From: Variovorax sp. HW608 | Lineage (GTDB): Bacteria > Pseudomonadota > Gammaproteobacteria > Burkholderiales > Burkholderiaceae_C | DNA length: 64,000 bases | Assembly: GCF_900090195.1 (NCBI RefSeq) | Contig: NZ_LT607803.1 | Coordinates: 6,846,229 to 6,910,228 of the forward strand | Direction: 5' to 3' | Shown: positions 35,629 through 43,857 of the stretch, in pieces | How the letters are laid out: each line of letters begins with the position of its first letter | Position numbering within the stretch: position 1 is the first letter of the stretch | Program-made: the position numbers and the translations under genes | Notes under the pieces: model-generated | Seen by the model: only the letters and a program-made list of their open reading frames with translations | Database searches by the model: none | What the model was told of the DNA's origin: nothing

Positions 35629-36383
35629 TGCCCAAGCTTTTCCGCCGAAGCCTTCGGGGCGGCGTGGTGCTGCTCGCGGCCATGCTGCCGCTGGCGGCCT
35701 GGACGCAGGGCCTGCCGGGCCTGACCAGCACGCCCGGCCCCGGCGGCAGCCAGACCTGGTCGCTCAGCGTGCAGACGCTGGTGATGCTGACCTCGATCAC
35801 CTTCCTGCCCGCGCTGCTGCTGTCGATGACCAGCTTCACGCGCATCCTGATCGTGCTGGGCCTGTTGCGCACCGCGATCGGCACGCAGGCCTCGCCGCCC
35901 AACCAGATCCTGGTCGGGCTGTCGCTCTTCCTCACCTTCTTCGTGATGTCGCCGGTGTTCGACAAGGCCTACAGCGACGCCTACAAGCCTTTCTCGGACA
36001 ACAAGATCAGCGCCGAGAAGGCGCTGGAGCGCGGCATCGAGCCCTTCAAGACCTTCATGCTGCGGCAGACGCGCGAGAACGACCTCGCGCTGTTCGCCAG
36101 GCTCGCCAAAGCGGCGGAGATGCAGGGGCCCGAGGAAGTGCCGCTGCGCATCCTGCTGCCGGCCTTCGTCATCAGCGAGCTGAAGACCGCCTTCCAGATC
36201 GGCTTCACCATCTTCATCCCGTTCCTCATCATCGACATGGTGGTCGCGAGCGTGCTGATGTCGATGGGGATGATGATGGTGCCGCCCGCGAGCATCGCGC
36301 TGCCCTTCAAGCTGATGCTCTTCGTGCTGGCCGACGGCTGGCAGCTGCTGATTGGCGCGCTCGCCCAGAGCTTCTTCACCTGA
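35625..36383 (+). CDS. fliP: flagellar export gate protein FliP
   Basis: FliP (252 residues) forms the core of the export gate with FliQ and FliR. The ATG at 35625 overlaps the fliO stop (ATGA); a second ATG follows immediately. An N-terminal signal peptide ([16 protein letters not shown]) is usual for FliP. The conserved blocks [36 protein letters not shown] and [20 protein letters not shown] are present. Confidence 0.97.
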   Translation: MMPKLFRRSLRGGVVLLAAMLPLAAWTQGLPGLTSTPGPGGSQTWSLSVQTLVMLTSITFLPALLLSMTSFTRILIVLGLLRTAIGTQASPPNQILVGLSLFLTFFVMSPVFDKAYSDAYKPFSDNKISAEKALERGIEPFKTFMLRQTRENDLALFARLAKAAEMQGPEEVPLRILLPAFVISELKTAFQIGFTIFIPFLIIDMVVASVLMSMGMMMVPPASIALPFKLMLFVLADGWQLLIGALAQSFFT

Positions 36384-36393
36384 CGAGACCACA

Positions 36394-36663
36394 ATGACCC
36401 CCGAATCCGTCATGACCATCGGCAGCCAGGCCATCCAGGTGTCGCTGCTGCTCGGTGCGCCGCTGCTGCTGGTGGCGCTCGTGATCGGCCTCGTCATCAG
36501 CATCTTCCAGGCGGCCACGCAGATCAACGAGGCGACGCTCTCCTTCATCCCGAAGCTGGTCGCGATCTTCCTCACGCTGATCCTTGCCGGGCCGTGGATG
36601 CTCGAGAAGATGCTCGACTACATCCGCGCGCTCTTCATGAGCATTCCGCAGCTCGTGGGTTAG
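36394..36663 (+). CDS. fliQ: flagellar export gate protein FliQ
   Basis: FliQ (89 residues, the usual family length) is a two-helix membrane protein of the gate. The ATG at 36394 gives MTPESVMTIGSQAIQVSLLL; an in-frame ATG 14 codons upstream lies inside fliP. Both membrane helices are clear, with the conserved IFQAATQINEATLSFIPKL loop between them. Confidence 0.97.
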   Translation: MTPESVMTIGSQAIQVSLLLGAPLLLVALVIGLVISIFQAATQINEATLSFIPKLVAIFLTLILAGPWMLEKMLDYIRALFMSIPQLVG

Positions 36664-36692
36664 GGCGTGTTCACACTAAGGCCTCTTCACTG

Positions 36693-37484
36693 ATGCCGCA
36701 GGTCTTCTCGGTCACCTCCGCGCAGCTCACCGCGTGGCTGGTGGCCTTCCTCTGGCCTTTCGTGCGCATGCTGGCGCTGGTCAGCACCGCGCCGGTCTTC
36801 GGCGAAGCGACCGTGCCCAAGCAGGTCAAGGTCGGCTTCGCTGCCTTGTTCGCGATTCTTCTCTCCCCCGTGCTCGGGCCGATGCCCGACGTGCCGGTCG
36901 TCTCGGCCGGCGGCGGGTGGATCATCATCCAGCAGGTGCTGATCGGCGCCGCGATGGGCTTCACCATGAAGCTGGTCTTCGCCGCGGTGCTCGCGGCGGG
37001 CGAGTACATCGGCCTGCAGATGGGCCTGTCGTTCGCGTCCTTCTTCGACCCGATGAGCGGCGGCGCCACCATGGTGGTCGCGCGCTTGCTCAACATGCTC
37101 GCGATGTTGATCTTCATCGCGGTCGACGGCCACCTGATGATGATCGCCGCGCTGGCCGAGAGCTTCCAGGCGCTGCCGATCTCGGATGCGGCGCTCAACG
37201 CCAACGGCTGGATGGTCCTCGCCGCCGGCGGTGCACAGATCTTCGCGAGCGGGCTGATGCTGTCGCTGCCGCTCGTCACCGCATTGCTCACGCTCAACCT
37301 CGCGATGGGCATCCTGAACCGCGCCTCGCCGCAGTTCAGCATCTTCGCGGTCGGATTCCCGCTGACGCTGCTCGCGGGCATCGGGATGCTGCAACTGCTG
37401 ATGCCGCACCTGGGGTCGATGCTCGCGCCGCGCTTCGATGCGGGGATCGAGGCGATGGTGCGGCTGGTGCAGGGCCTCCGGTAG
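36693..37484 (+). CDS. fliR: flagellar export gate protein FliR
   Basis: FliR (263 residues) is the third gate protein and the last gene of the fliF-R run. The ATG at 36693 gives MPQVFSVTSAQLTAWLVAFL. About six membrane segments follow with the conserved LFAAVLAAGEYIGLQMGLSF-like block and the NRASPQFSIFAVGFPLTLLA motif near the C-terminus. Twenty-nine bases separate it from fliQ. Confidence 0.97.
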   Translation: MPQVFSVTSAQLTAWLVAFLWPFVRMLALVSTAPVFGEATVPKQVKVGFAALFAILLSPVLGPMPDVPVVSAGGGWIIIQQVLIGAAMGFTMKLVFAAVLAAGEYIGLQMGLSFASFFDPMSGGATMVVARLLNMLAMLIFIAVDGHLMMIAALAESFQALPISDAALNANGWMVLAAGGAQIFASGLMLSLPLVTALLTLNLAMGILNRASPQFSIFAVGFPLTLLAGIGMLQLLMPHLGSMLAPRFDAGIEAMVRLVQGLR

Positions 37485-37562
37485 CTTGCCGGGGCAAGCA
37501 CCGATTGAATGGCTCGCAGAATGGCCTAGATTCCTGTCGTGTCGAGTCTGTAGGGGGTTCGC

Positions 37563-38075
37563 ATGCGACCGCTTCCGGTCTTCACCGCCGCATTCACCAT
37601 CGTCACCAGCGGGCTTGCCTCATGCGCTGATGCTCAAAACGCGCAGACGACCGCAGGCGCCCGTGAGGATCTGGTGGTCGACATCCGTCTTGCCGGCAGC
37701 CGCATCAATGCAGGCAAGATCGCCTGGGCCCATCTCATCGGACTCGGGGAGCAGACTGCCGTGTCGGTCACGGCCGCCGGCGTTCCACCGCAGGTGAGCC
37801 GGCCGGTCCATCTCTACACCTACATCTATGAGGGCGCGTGCGGCGCTTTGTCAGAGCGCCCCGCCCATTCGCTCAACGCGATCGTCTTGGCCCGCTCAAC
37901 GGGCCCTGCAGGCCGCATCGGGCCGCCCTACACGGTCGAGAACACCGCCAGGGTCCGCCTGGCAACCCTTCGGGCGACACCGCATGCGCTCGTGATCCGG
38001 AGCGCGCCCGCCGACGGCAACCTGGACCTCTTCTGCGGCGACATTGCGGTCTCGTCGGCAAGCAGCCCGCGCTAG
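37563..38075 (+). CDS. small exported protein of unknown function
   Basis: The 170-residue product starts with a signal peptide; LASC at 18-21 could be a lipobox, or signal peptidase I could cut after ADA. The mature part has short beta-like stretches (EDLVVDIRLAGSRINAG, PVHLYTYIYEGACGAL, HALVIRSAPADGNLDLFCGD) and two further cysteines, and I do not recognise the family. Its TAG stop codon is the insertion point of the IS630 element: the TA belongs to the target site and the G is the first base of the element, so the reading frame is intact. Confidence 0.65.
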   Translation: MRPLPVFTAAFTIVTSGLASCADAQNAQTTAGAREDLVVDIRLAGSRINAGKIAWAHLIGLGEQTAVSVTAAGVPPQVSRPVHLYTYIYEGACGALSERPAHSLNAIVLARSTGPAGRIGPPYTVENTARVRLATLRATPHALVIRSAPADGNLDLFCGDIAVSSASSPR

Positions 38076-38098
38076 TACAACATCCCTTAAATAGCTTT
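38075..38098 (+). repeat. left terminal inverted repeat of the IS630 element
   Basis: This end begins GTACAACATCCCT and matches the right end at 21 of 24 positions. It directly follows the TA target duplicate. Confidence 0.88.
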
Positions 38099-38131
38099 CT
38101 TAAAGATAGAGTCTGAGATAAGCTTCAAGGC

Positions 38132-39262
38132 ATGGGTCGAGGACGTCGAGCACAGCCTATCAAGCTATCGCGAGAAGAGCGTAAGTCGCTGGAGGCTCTG
38201 ACCCGGCGCGCAACGGCCGAGCAACGCCATGTGATGCGAGCGCAGATCGCGCTGAGGGCCCACCGAGGCGAGACGACCGCCTCGATTGCTCAGGCGCTTG
38301 GCGTATCCGCACAGACCGTGTCGCATTGGCGCTCGCGGCTGGCCCGCAAGGGCGTTCAAGGACTGCAGGAGGTGCCCCGTCCTGGTCGCCCCCGGCGTAT
38401 CGGTGAGACGCAACGACTGGAACTGCTGGCCCTGGCCTGCGAGCCGGCCGAACCGCACGGACGGGCGACACCCACGCTGGACGAGTTGGTGGATCGTGCC
38501 GTCCAGCGAGGCGTGGTCCAGCAGATCAGCCGCAGCCATCTGCAACGCATTCTGCAAGCGGGCGACCTGCGCCCGCACCGCGTGCGGCAGTGGCTGCACA
38601 GCCCCGACCCGCAATTCCGGGAGAAGGTCAACGAGATCTGCGCTCTGTACCGCCGGGCCCCCAAGGGGTCGGTCGTGCTTTCCATCGACGAGAAGACCGG
38701 AATCCAGGCCATCGAGCGCAAGCACGCGGACCGCGAGCCCCGGCCCGGTCGAGCGCGTCGGCGCGAGTTCGAGTACATCCGTCATGGCACGCAGGCCCTC
38801 ATTGCCGCGCTGGACGTGCACACGGGGCGCGTCATCGGCAGTTGCTCGGATCGACGCACGCAGGCCGATCTCCTGGCCTTCATGGAGCAAGTCGCCATGG
38901 CCTACCCCAAGGGTCGCATCCACATCGTGTGGGACAACCTCAACACCCACCGTGCGCAGGCCGTGTGGGATGATTTCAATGCCCGCCACGATCAGCGCTT
39001 CGTCTTTCACTTCACGCCCCTGCATGCGAGCTGGGTCAATCAGATCGAACTGCTGTTTGGGATCTACTCGCGTCGCGTCCTGCGCCACGCCAGCCATACC
39101 TCCATTGGGCACCTGCGCCAGCGCACCGAAGCCTTCCTTGCGCAACGCAACCGGGCGCCCAAGCCGTTCAGTTGGACATTCGCCGGCTTTGAGCTTCAAA
39201 TTGGCGAACCCTTGAGGTTCAACAACGATGCCAACCCACGACGCCCAAAGAAGGGCCGCTGA
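38132..39262 (+). CDS. IS630-family transposase
   Basis: The 376-residue enzyme has an N-terminal helix-turn-helix pair (TASIAQALGVSAQTVSHWRS) with a second winged-helix region, then the DDE catalytic domain: Asp186 (LSIDEKTGIQ), Asp268 (VWDNLNTH) and Glu306 (WVNQIELLFG). Length and motif spacing match intact IS630-family transposases. It should cut and paste the element into TA sites. The last 35 bases overlap a second ORF in another frame. Confidence 0.96.
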   Translation: MGRGRRAQPIKLSREERKSLEALTRRATAEQRHVMRAQIALRAHRGETTASIAQALGVSAQTVSHWRSRLARKGVQGLQEVPRPGRPRRIGETQRLELLALACEPAEPHGRATPTLDELVDRAVQRGVVQQISRSHLQRILQAGDLRPHRVRQWLHSPDPQFREKVNEICALYRRAPKGSVVLSIDEKTGIQAIERKHADREPRPGRARRREFEYIRHGTQALIAALDVHTGRVIGSCSDRRTQADLLAFMEQVAMAYPKGRIHIVWDNLNTHRAQAVWDDFNARHDQRFVFHFTPLHASWVNQIELLFGIYSRRVLRHASHTSIGHLRQRTEAFLAQRNRAPKPFSWTFAGFELQIGEPLRFNNDANPRRPKKGR

Positions 39263-39527
39263 GCTTCAGCGCCAACTCGCCACCCTGACCGGCCACAACC
39301 AGGCCAGCGTGCGCCCCTATGGAAAGCATCTGCTCATCCAGATGCGCCGCGAGGACGACGTGGTGGACACCGTTGCGCGCATCACCGAACTTGCCCGCAA
39401 CGCCTACTCATCCGCGTTTCGCAGCCACACCGGTCGCTGGGAGCCACTGCCGGGCACCGGAACGCTCGCCGAAACCGCAGAGCTGGTCGTCACTCTGCTG
39501 GCACCTTACCTTGATCCAAATACTTAA
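39228..39527 (+). CDS. IS630 passenger ORF of unknown function
   Basis: The 99-residue product lies wholly within the element, starts inside the transposase gene in another frame and ends in the right terminal repeat. It looks like a real protein: a charged helical start (AQRRAAELQRQLATLTGHNQ), a beta-like stretch (SVRPYGKHLLIQMRRED), a helix (VDTVARITELARNAY), then SHTGRWEPLPGTGTLAETAE. I do not recognise a domain. Basic IS630 elements carry only a transposase, so this may be an accessory DNA-binding or regulatory factor, which is inference. Confidence 0.65.
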   Translation: MPTHDAQRRAAELQRQLATLTGHNQASVRPYGKHLLIQMRREDDVVDTVARITELARNAYSSAFRSHTGRWEPLPGTGTLAETAELVVTLLAPYLDPNT

Positions 39528-39549
39528 ACCTATTTCAGGGATGCTGTAC
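39526..39549 (-). repeat. right terminal inverted repeat of the IS630 element
   Basis: Read on the minus strand this end begins GTACAGCATCCCT, differing from the left end at 3 of 24 positions. A TA duplicate follows at 39550-39551. Confidence 0.88.
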
Positions 39550-39583
39550 TAGTCTCCCGCCGGGCGTCCGGCCGGCGAACGGG

Positions 39584-41236
39584 CTACAGGCCCTGCTCCC
39601 TCACCGTCTTGGCAATCCGCCGGGAGAAACGCGCGATCTGCCTGATCGCCTCGATCAGGTCCGTGGCCCGACGGAAATCGAGCACGTCGGACTTTTCGTC
39701 CAGCCTGAGCTTGTCGAGCACGCTCTTGCGTGCCGCGGCGGCCAGGGTATCGATCTCTGCTTTCGGCGTGCTGGCGGCCGGCGCGCCCTCCGTGTCCCGG
39801 TGGATCATGCCGATCACCTGCTCGAAATTGCCGACGACGGCGTCCACGAACCGGGTGGCGTGCTCGTCGCGCAGGCGGGTCAGGTCGGCGCCCTCTTCCA
39901 TCCTTTGCTGGCGACCGATGATCAGGTTGCTCGTGACCACGTCGCGGATACCGTCCAGACTGGCGGTGACCTGCGTCAGGCCGACCATCTTCCGGCCCTC
40001 GTCCTCGGAATGCTCCACCTGCGACAGGCGGCCGATGTAGTGCAGGATCGATGACGTCAGCCGGTCGATTTCCTTGTCTTCCTCGAGCAGGGTCTGAAGG
40101 TCCTGCGGCTTCGCTTCCGCGCCGGCTGCCAGCCCGGCCTTGACCCCCCGCAGGATCATCCCGCCGAGCCGGTCCACCTCCAGGTAGACCTTCTCGAGCC
40201 CGAGGGATGCCGCCGCCAGCGAGGCGTCGTCGAGGTAGATCGGTTCGCCTTCGCTCGTCGGCTCGTGACGCGCCGGAACGAGCCACCGGGCGAAGCTCGC
40301 CATCGGCGCGACGAACCAGATCAGGATCAGTGTGCTCCCGACGCTGAAGATCGTGTGCGTGTTGGCCACCTGGCGCGGCGTCTCGGCCGCGAGACGGGCG
40401 ACGCCTTCGAGCTCGGGCGAGGACGGCGAGATGGCCCTCACGAGATCGGCGAACTGCGGAATGACGAAGACGAAGAACAGCACGCCCAGGACGTTGAACA
40501 GCAGATGCACGATGCCGACCTGCAGCGCCTCGGGCGGCCTTCCGATGGCAGCCAGCAGCGCCGTTCCGCAGGTACCGACGTTGGCGCCGAGGATCAGGGC
40601 GATCCCGGCTTCGAGGGGCATGAGCCCCTGCCCCGCCAGCGCGATGATGACCGCCAGCGTCGCCGCGGAGCTCTGCACGATCGCCGTGAACACCGCGCCC
40701 GCCACGATGCCAAGGAGCGGCCCCTTCATGTCCTGCATGGCGTCGATGAAGGGCTGGTAGGTGCGCAGGGGGTGGGTTGCATCGCTCATGAACTGGATGC
40801 CCAGAAAGAGCATGCCGAACCCGAGCACGACGCCGCCGAGCTGCCGGATCAAGGCGCGGCTCGCGAACGCATGACAGAGAAAGCCGACCGCCAGCATGAA
40901 CGGCGCGAGTGCCGACACGTTGAAGGCGATGATCTGCGCGGTCACGGTCGAGCCGATGTTGGCCCCCATGATCATGGGCACCGACTGGGCGAGCGTCATG
41001 AGTCCGGCCGAGACGAACCCAACCATCAGCACGGTGGTGATCGTGGACGAGTTCAGGATCGCGGTGACCATGGCGCCGGCCAGCACGCCCCGGAACCGGT
41101 TGGCGGTCATCCTGCCCAGCATCACCTGCAGCTTCGGTCCGGCGATCGTCTTGAGCCCGTCCGTCATCAGCTCGAGGCCGAAGAGAAAGAGCGCGAGACC
41201 ACCCAGCAGCGAACCCAGCATCGGGATGAGCTTCAA
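39584..41236 (-). CDS. Na/Pi-cotransporter II family protein with a PhoU-like C-terminal domain
   Basis: The inner-membrane protein of about 550 residues has two inverted Na/Pi repeats with the family's Ser-rich motifs (AILNSSTITTVLMVGF, AIVQSSAATLAVIIAL) and GANIGSTVTAQ / GANVGTCGTALLA. The C-terminal ~220 residues are helical and PhoU-like. It is expected to move phosphate (or a related anion) with sodium. The start is uncertain: a TTG at 41236 has GGAGG eight bases upstream and is preferred, while an in-frame ATG lies 15 bases further in. It was convergent with the exported-protein gene before the IS inserted. Confidence 0.9.
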   Translation of the reverse strand: MKLIPMLGSLLGGLALFLFGLELMTDGLKTIAGPKLQVMLGRMTANRFRGVLAGAMVTAILNSSTITTVLMVGFVSAGLMTLAQSVPMIMGANIGSTVTAQIIAFNVSALAPFMLAVGFLCHAFASRALIRQLGGVVLGFGMLFLGIQFMSDATHPLRTYQPFIDAMQDMKGPLLGIVAGAVFTAIVQSSAATLAVIIALAGQGLMPLEAGIALILGANVGTCGTALLAAIGRPPEALQVGIVHLLFNVLGVLFFVFVIPQFADLVRAISPSSPELEGVARLAAETPRQVANTHTIFSVGSTLILIWFVAPMASFARWLVPARHEPTSEGEPIYLDDASLAAASLGLEKVYLEVDRLGGMILRGVKAGLAAGAEAKPQDLQTLLEEDKEIDRLTSSILHYIGRLSQVEHSEDEGRKMVGLTQVTASLDGIRDVVTSNLIIGRQQRMEEGADLTRLRDEHATRFVDAVVGNFEQVIGMIHRDTEGAPAASTPKAEIDTLAAAARKSVLDKLRLDEKSDVLDFRRATDLIEAIRQIARFSRRIAKTVREQGL

Positions 41237-41328
41237 GCCTGAATCCTCCAACGTACAGCGCAGGGAGAGGATTGTGCAAGGCTCGAGGCGCAGGTCAAGC
41301 GCAGGTCAAGCCTCGGGGTGTTCGCCTT

Positions 41329-42657
41329 CTAGTTGAAACTCACCTGGTCGGCCATCAGGGCGCCGTTCACGATCCGGGTGCCCACCACCGTCACGTTGAC
41401 GCTGTTTGCCAACGCGGCCCGCGTCCCGTTCACGAACAGGACGCCGGGGCCGCTGGCATCCACCAGCTGTCCGCGCACGCGGAAACTCGCGGGCGAGACA
41501 TAGTTGCCGACGCTTCCGATGAGCGTGTACGAGGGCAATGCGCCGGCGCCCGGGATATGCCTGATCTTGAGTTCGGACGCGACGAGCACGCCATTGACGA
41601 GCGTTCCGCCAACCTGCACCTTGACGTCATTGTTGATCTTGCTGGAGGTGCCGCCGGTGACCTGGGCCCCCGAGGCATCGACGGATTGCCCCAGGACCTG
41701 GAAGGCACCCAAGGACGTGTAATTCGTGATCACGCCTTCCAGGTGAACCGGCAGCCCGTTCACCGTGGGGATCGGATACCACGCTTCGACCTGCGTCGCG
41801 GTGAGCAGCCCCGGCGTCGTCTGGGCATCGGCGCGGACGCGCACGATCATTCCGTTCGCCAGGCCGCCGGACAGGTTGGCTGAACCGTAGGCAACGGTCA
41901 GGTTGCCCAGCATGAAAGTGCCGCTCGCCGAATCAAGCTGCTGGACGGTACCCGTGACGATGGGTGCCGGGTTCGAGACCTGCTGCTGGACGCGCGTCGC
42001 GCTCAGCACGCCGGGACTTGCCGGCAGGCCCCAGACCTGAACGTTCGAACCGACCGTGAGGCTCGCCACGCCCGGAAGATCGGCCCACACGGTGGCGTCA
42101 TCGAGGATCACCTGGGTACCCATGACCACGAAGCTGCCTGCGGCCGGATCGACAGAAGTGACGGGCCCGCGAAGCTCAGCCGCCGATGTCAGGCGCGTGG
42201 CGACGCCATTGCTGAACGAAGCATCGACCGGGCCGGTGACGGCGATCGACATCCCGATCTGCAACTCGGTCGCGTCGCTGAGACTCAGGGTCGCGTTGTC
42301 GACGTTGTAGCGCAGGCCATTGACGATGATGCTCCCCATGCCATCGACCGCGCCGACGCTGGTCGCTGCGTCGGCCGTGCTGATGCCGGTCCCGCCGGAG
42401 CCGACGCCCGAGCCGTCGCCGCTCGAGGCGGTGGTCGTCGATCCGCTGTCCGAACTCGTGCTGCTGCCGGTGTCGGCGCCACCCGTTGCTTCGAGGGTTG
42501 TGCTGCCGGCGGAGGCGATCGTGGATGTCGTGCTGCCCGTCCCGGCCGATGCGGCGGAACTCGCCGCACCACTGCCGCTGTCGCCACCGCCGCCGCATGA
42601 AAGCAGCAAGGCCAACAGCAAAGGCGACAAGCCGCGGAGCAAGTTTCTGATGTTCAT
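41329..42657 (-). CDS. DUF5666-domain lipoprotein
   Basis: The 442-residue protein starts with a lipoprotein signal (LLLALLLSC, Cys21) followed by a Gly/Ser/Thr-rich flexible linker of about 80 residues. Then come several repeats of roughly 60-70 residues, each a small beta-barrel-like unit (for example GPVTSVDPAAGSFVVMGTQV and GSVGNYVSPASFRVRGQLVD), matching the DUF5666 repeat family. It should sit at the cell surface or outer-membrane inner face; its role is unknown. The ATG overlaps the stop of the DUF6502 gene, so the two are coupled. Confidence 0.85.
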   Translation of the reverse strand: MNIRNLLRGLSPLLLALLLSCGGGGDSGSGAASSAASAGTGSTTSTIASAGSTTLEATGGADTGSSTSSDSGSTTTASSGDGSGVGSGGTGISTADAATSVGAVDGMGSIIVNGLRYNVDNATLSLSDATELQIGMSIAVTGPVDASFSNGVATRLTSAAELRGPVTSVDPAAGSFVVMGTQVILDDATVWADLPGVASLTVGSNVQVWGLPASPGVLSATRVQQQVSNPAPIVTGTVQQLDSASGTFMLGNLTVAYGSANLSGGLANGMIVRVRADAQTTPGLLTATQVEAWYPIPTVNGLPVHLEGVITNYTSLGAFQVLGQSVDASGAQVTGGTSSKINNDVKVQVGGTLVNGVLVASELKIRHIPGAGALPSYTLIGSVGNYVSPASFRVRGQLVDASGPGVLFVNGTRAALANSVNVTVVGTRIVNGALMADQVSFN

Positions 42658-43475
42658 GATTCGCCGTCGCCAGTGCCTGACGGCTTCACGGCGCTTTCGA
42701 AATACGTGTAGATACCGACGCGGATTCTGCCCAAGGGCGAATCGCCTGCTGTATCGACAGCATGGGTCATCTTGTCGACAAGTTCGTGATGGAGCGTGCT
42801 CCAGCGCTGGCGGACGAGTTCGTGAATGCTTTCGCAGTCCTCGATGGCCACGCCGTTCGCGTAGACCGAGCGTTCCAGCATGGGGGGCCGTTCGCCGAGG
42901 ATGTTCGATACCGCCGCGAGCAGGTGGTCGCGGGAATTGTCTCCGAGGAATGCGAGCATCGACCGAAGATCTTGCGCGGGAACGAAGGCGTCGGCTTTGA
43001 GCTCGACGTGGCCGTCGACCTCGTCCACCATCTCGAGCCGCACCAGTTCATCGAGGATGGCACGGTGATGCACATTGCCGCGGCTGCCTTCCCTGGCGAG
43101 CTTTTCGAATGACGGTGTTCCCGCGTCGCCCATGATGGGCAGCCGCCGGTATGCAGGGTCGTCCGATAAGAACTGGAGCCAGAGGGTGACTGTCTTCGCT
43201 GCCGGCGAGACATCCGTGTTCGGTAGCGGGTCGGCCGTCTCCCGCACTTTGGCGGTCACTGCCTTGCGATTCAGCCCGGTCGTGACCGACAACTGGCTGA
43301 TGTTTGGCGCCTTCACGCCCTGGGCACGCCACAGGCGATGGGCTTCGTCCAGAAGCAGGTCGCGCAGCAACTCTTCCAGGTGAGGATGCTTGAGCCCCAT
43401 GGCCAATGCCAGCCTGATCACCGGACGCATGATGCGTGCGCAGGCGGCCTGGGCCCAGGCAAGTCGGTTATCCAT
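42654..43475 (-). CDS. DUF6502-family protein (winged-helix-like, possible regulator)
   Basis: The 273-residue protein resembles the DUF6502 family, which is often found next to DUF5666 lipoproteins in betaproteobacteria. A segment NISQLSVTTGLNRKAVTAKV looks like a helix-turn-helix, which would fit a DNA-binding role. No signal peptide or membrane segment is present. It overlaps the DUF5666 gene by four bases. The family function is not established; regulation of its partner is inference. Confidence 0.8.
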   Translation of the reverse strand: MDNRLAWAQAACARIMRPVIRLALAMGLKHPHLEELLRDLLLDEAHRLWRAQGVKAPNISQLSVTTGLNRKAVTAKVRETADPLPNTDVSPAAKTVTLWLQFLSDDPAYRRLPIMGDAGTPSFEKLAREGSRGNVHHRAILDELVRLEMVDEVDGHVELKADAFVPAQDLRSMLAFLGDNSRDHLLAAVSNILGERPPMLERSVYANGVAIEDCESIHELVRQRWSTLHHELVDKMTHAVDTAGDSPLGRIRVGIYTYFESAVKPSGTGDGES

Positions 43476-43857
43476 GGCGGGGTGGCATATCTGCTCGGCG
43501 GGTGCTGTCGCGCAGGCGCCAATGTAACAAACGCGTCATATTGAATCCACGACGTGCAACACAGCCGTGGACACAGCGCTGGCGAAAAAATCGCAATTGA
43601 TGACCGCCGCCCGTGAGTGCAGCACGCCGCCATGCACCAAGCCGCACACGCGCGGCATGCCGCGCGATGGCTGCGCGCTCGGTCTCCTGCAGCGTGGTGA
43701 CAACCGCGATGTCATTCAGGTCCAGCCCGTCGAAGGGCTCGAGCAGCGCGATTTGCTCGCGCTCGGGCAGCGGCGGCGGTGGTGCGCCGCTCAACGGGCG
43801 ACCGCCTTCTTCGTGCAAGGGTACCGGACGATGGTCCAAGCCGACGCCCTGCACCAG
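43476..43857. other. 382-base stretch with no supportable gene between pilY1 and the DUF6502 gene
   Basis: Open frames exist on both strands here, but none has a convincing start, family resemblance or consistent codon use. The minus-strand frame at 43468-43854 has a plausible middle (REQIALLEPFDGLDLNDIAV then TLQETERAAIARHAARVRL) but a non-protein-like end, so a decayed gene fragment is possible. It probably also holds the end of the pil transcript and the promoter of the DUF6502-DUF5666 pair. Confidence 0.5.

Larger units (their letters stand above)
38075..39549 (+). mobile_element. intact IS630-family insertion sequence (1475 bp) in a CTAG target
   Basis: Both ends begin GTACA(A/G)CATCCCT in inverted orientation, matching at 21 of the first 24 bases. 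The element is flanked by TA on each side (38073-38074 and 39550-39551) within a CTAG context, as IS630-family elements duplicate TA. It carries an uninterrupted DDE transposase and a second, overlapping ORF of 99 codons. It lies between an exported-protein gene and a convergent symporter gene and appears not to have disrupted either. Confidence 0.93.

Noticed and set aside
37484..37500. A CTTGCC/GGCAAG inverted repeat right after fliR as a terminator
   Set aside because: The full repeat leaves only a two-base loop and no T tract follows.
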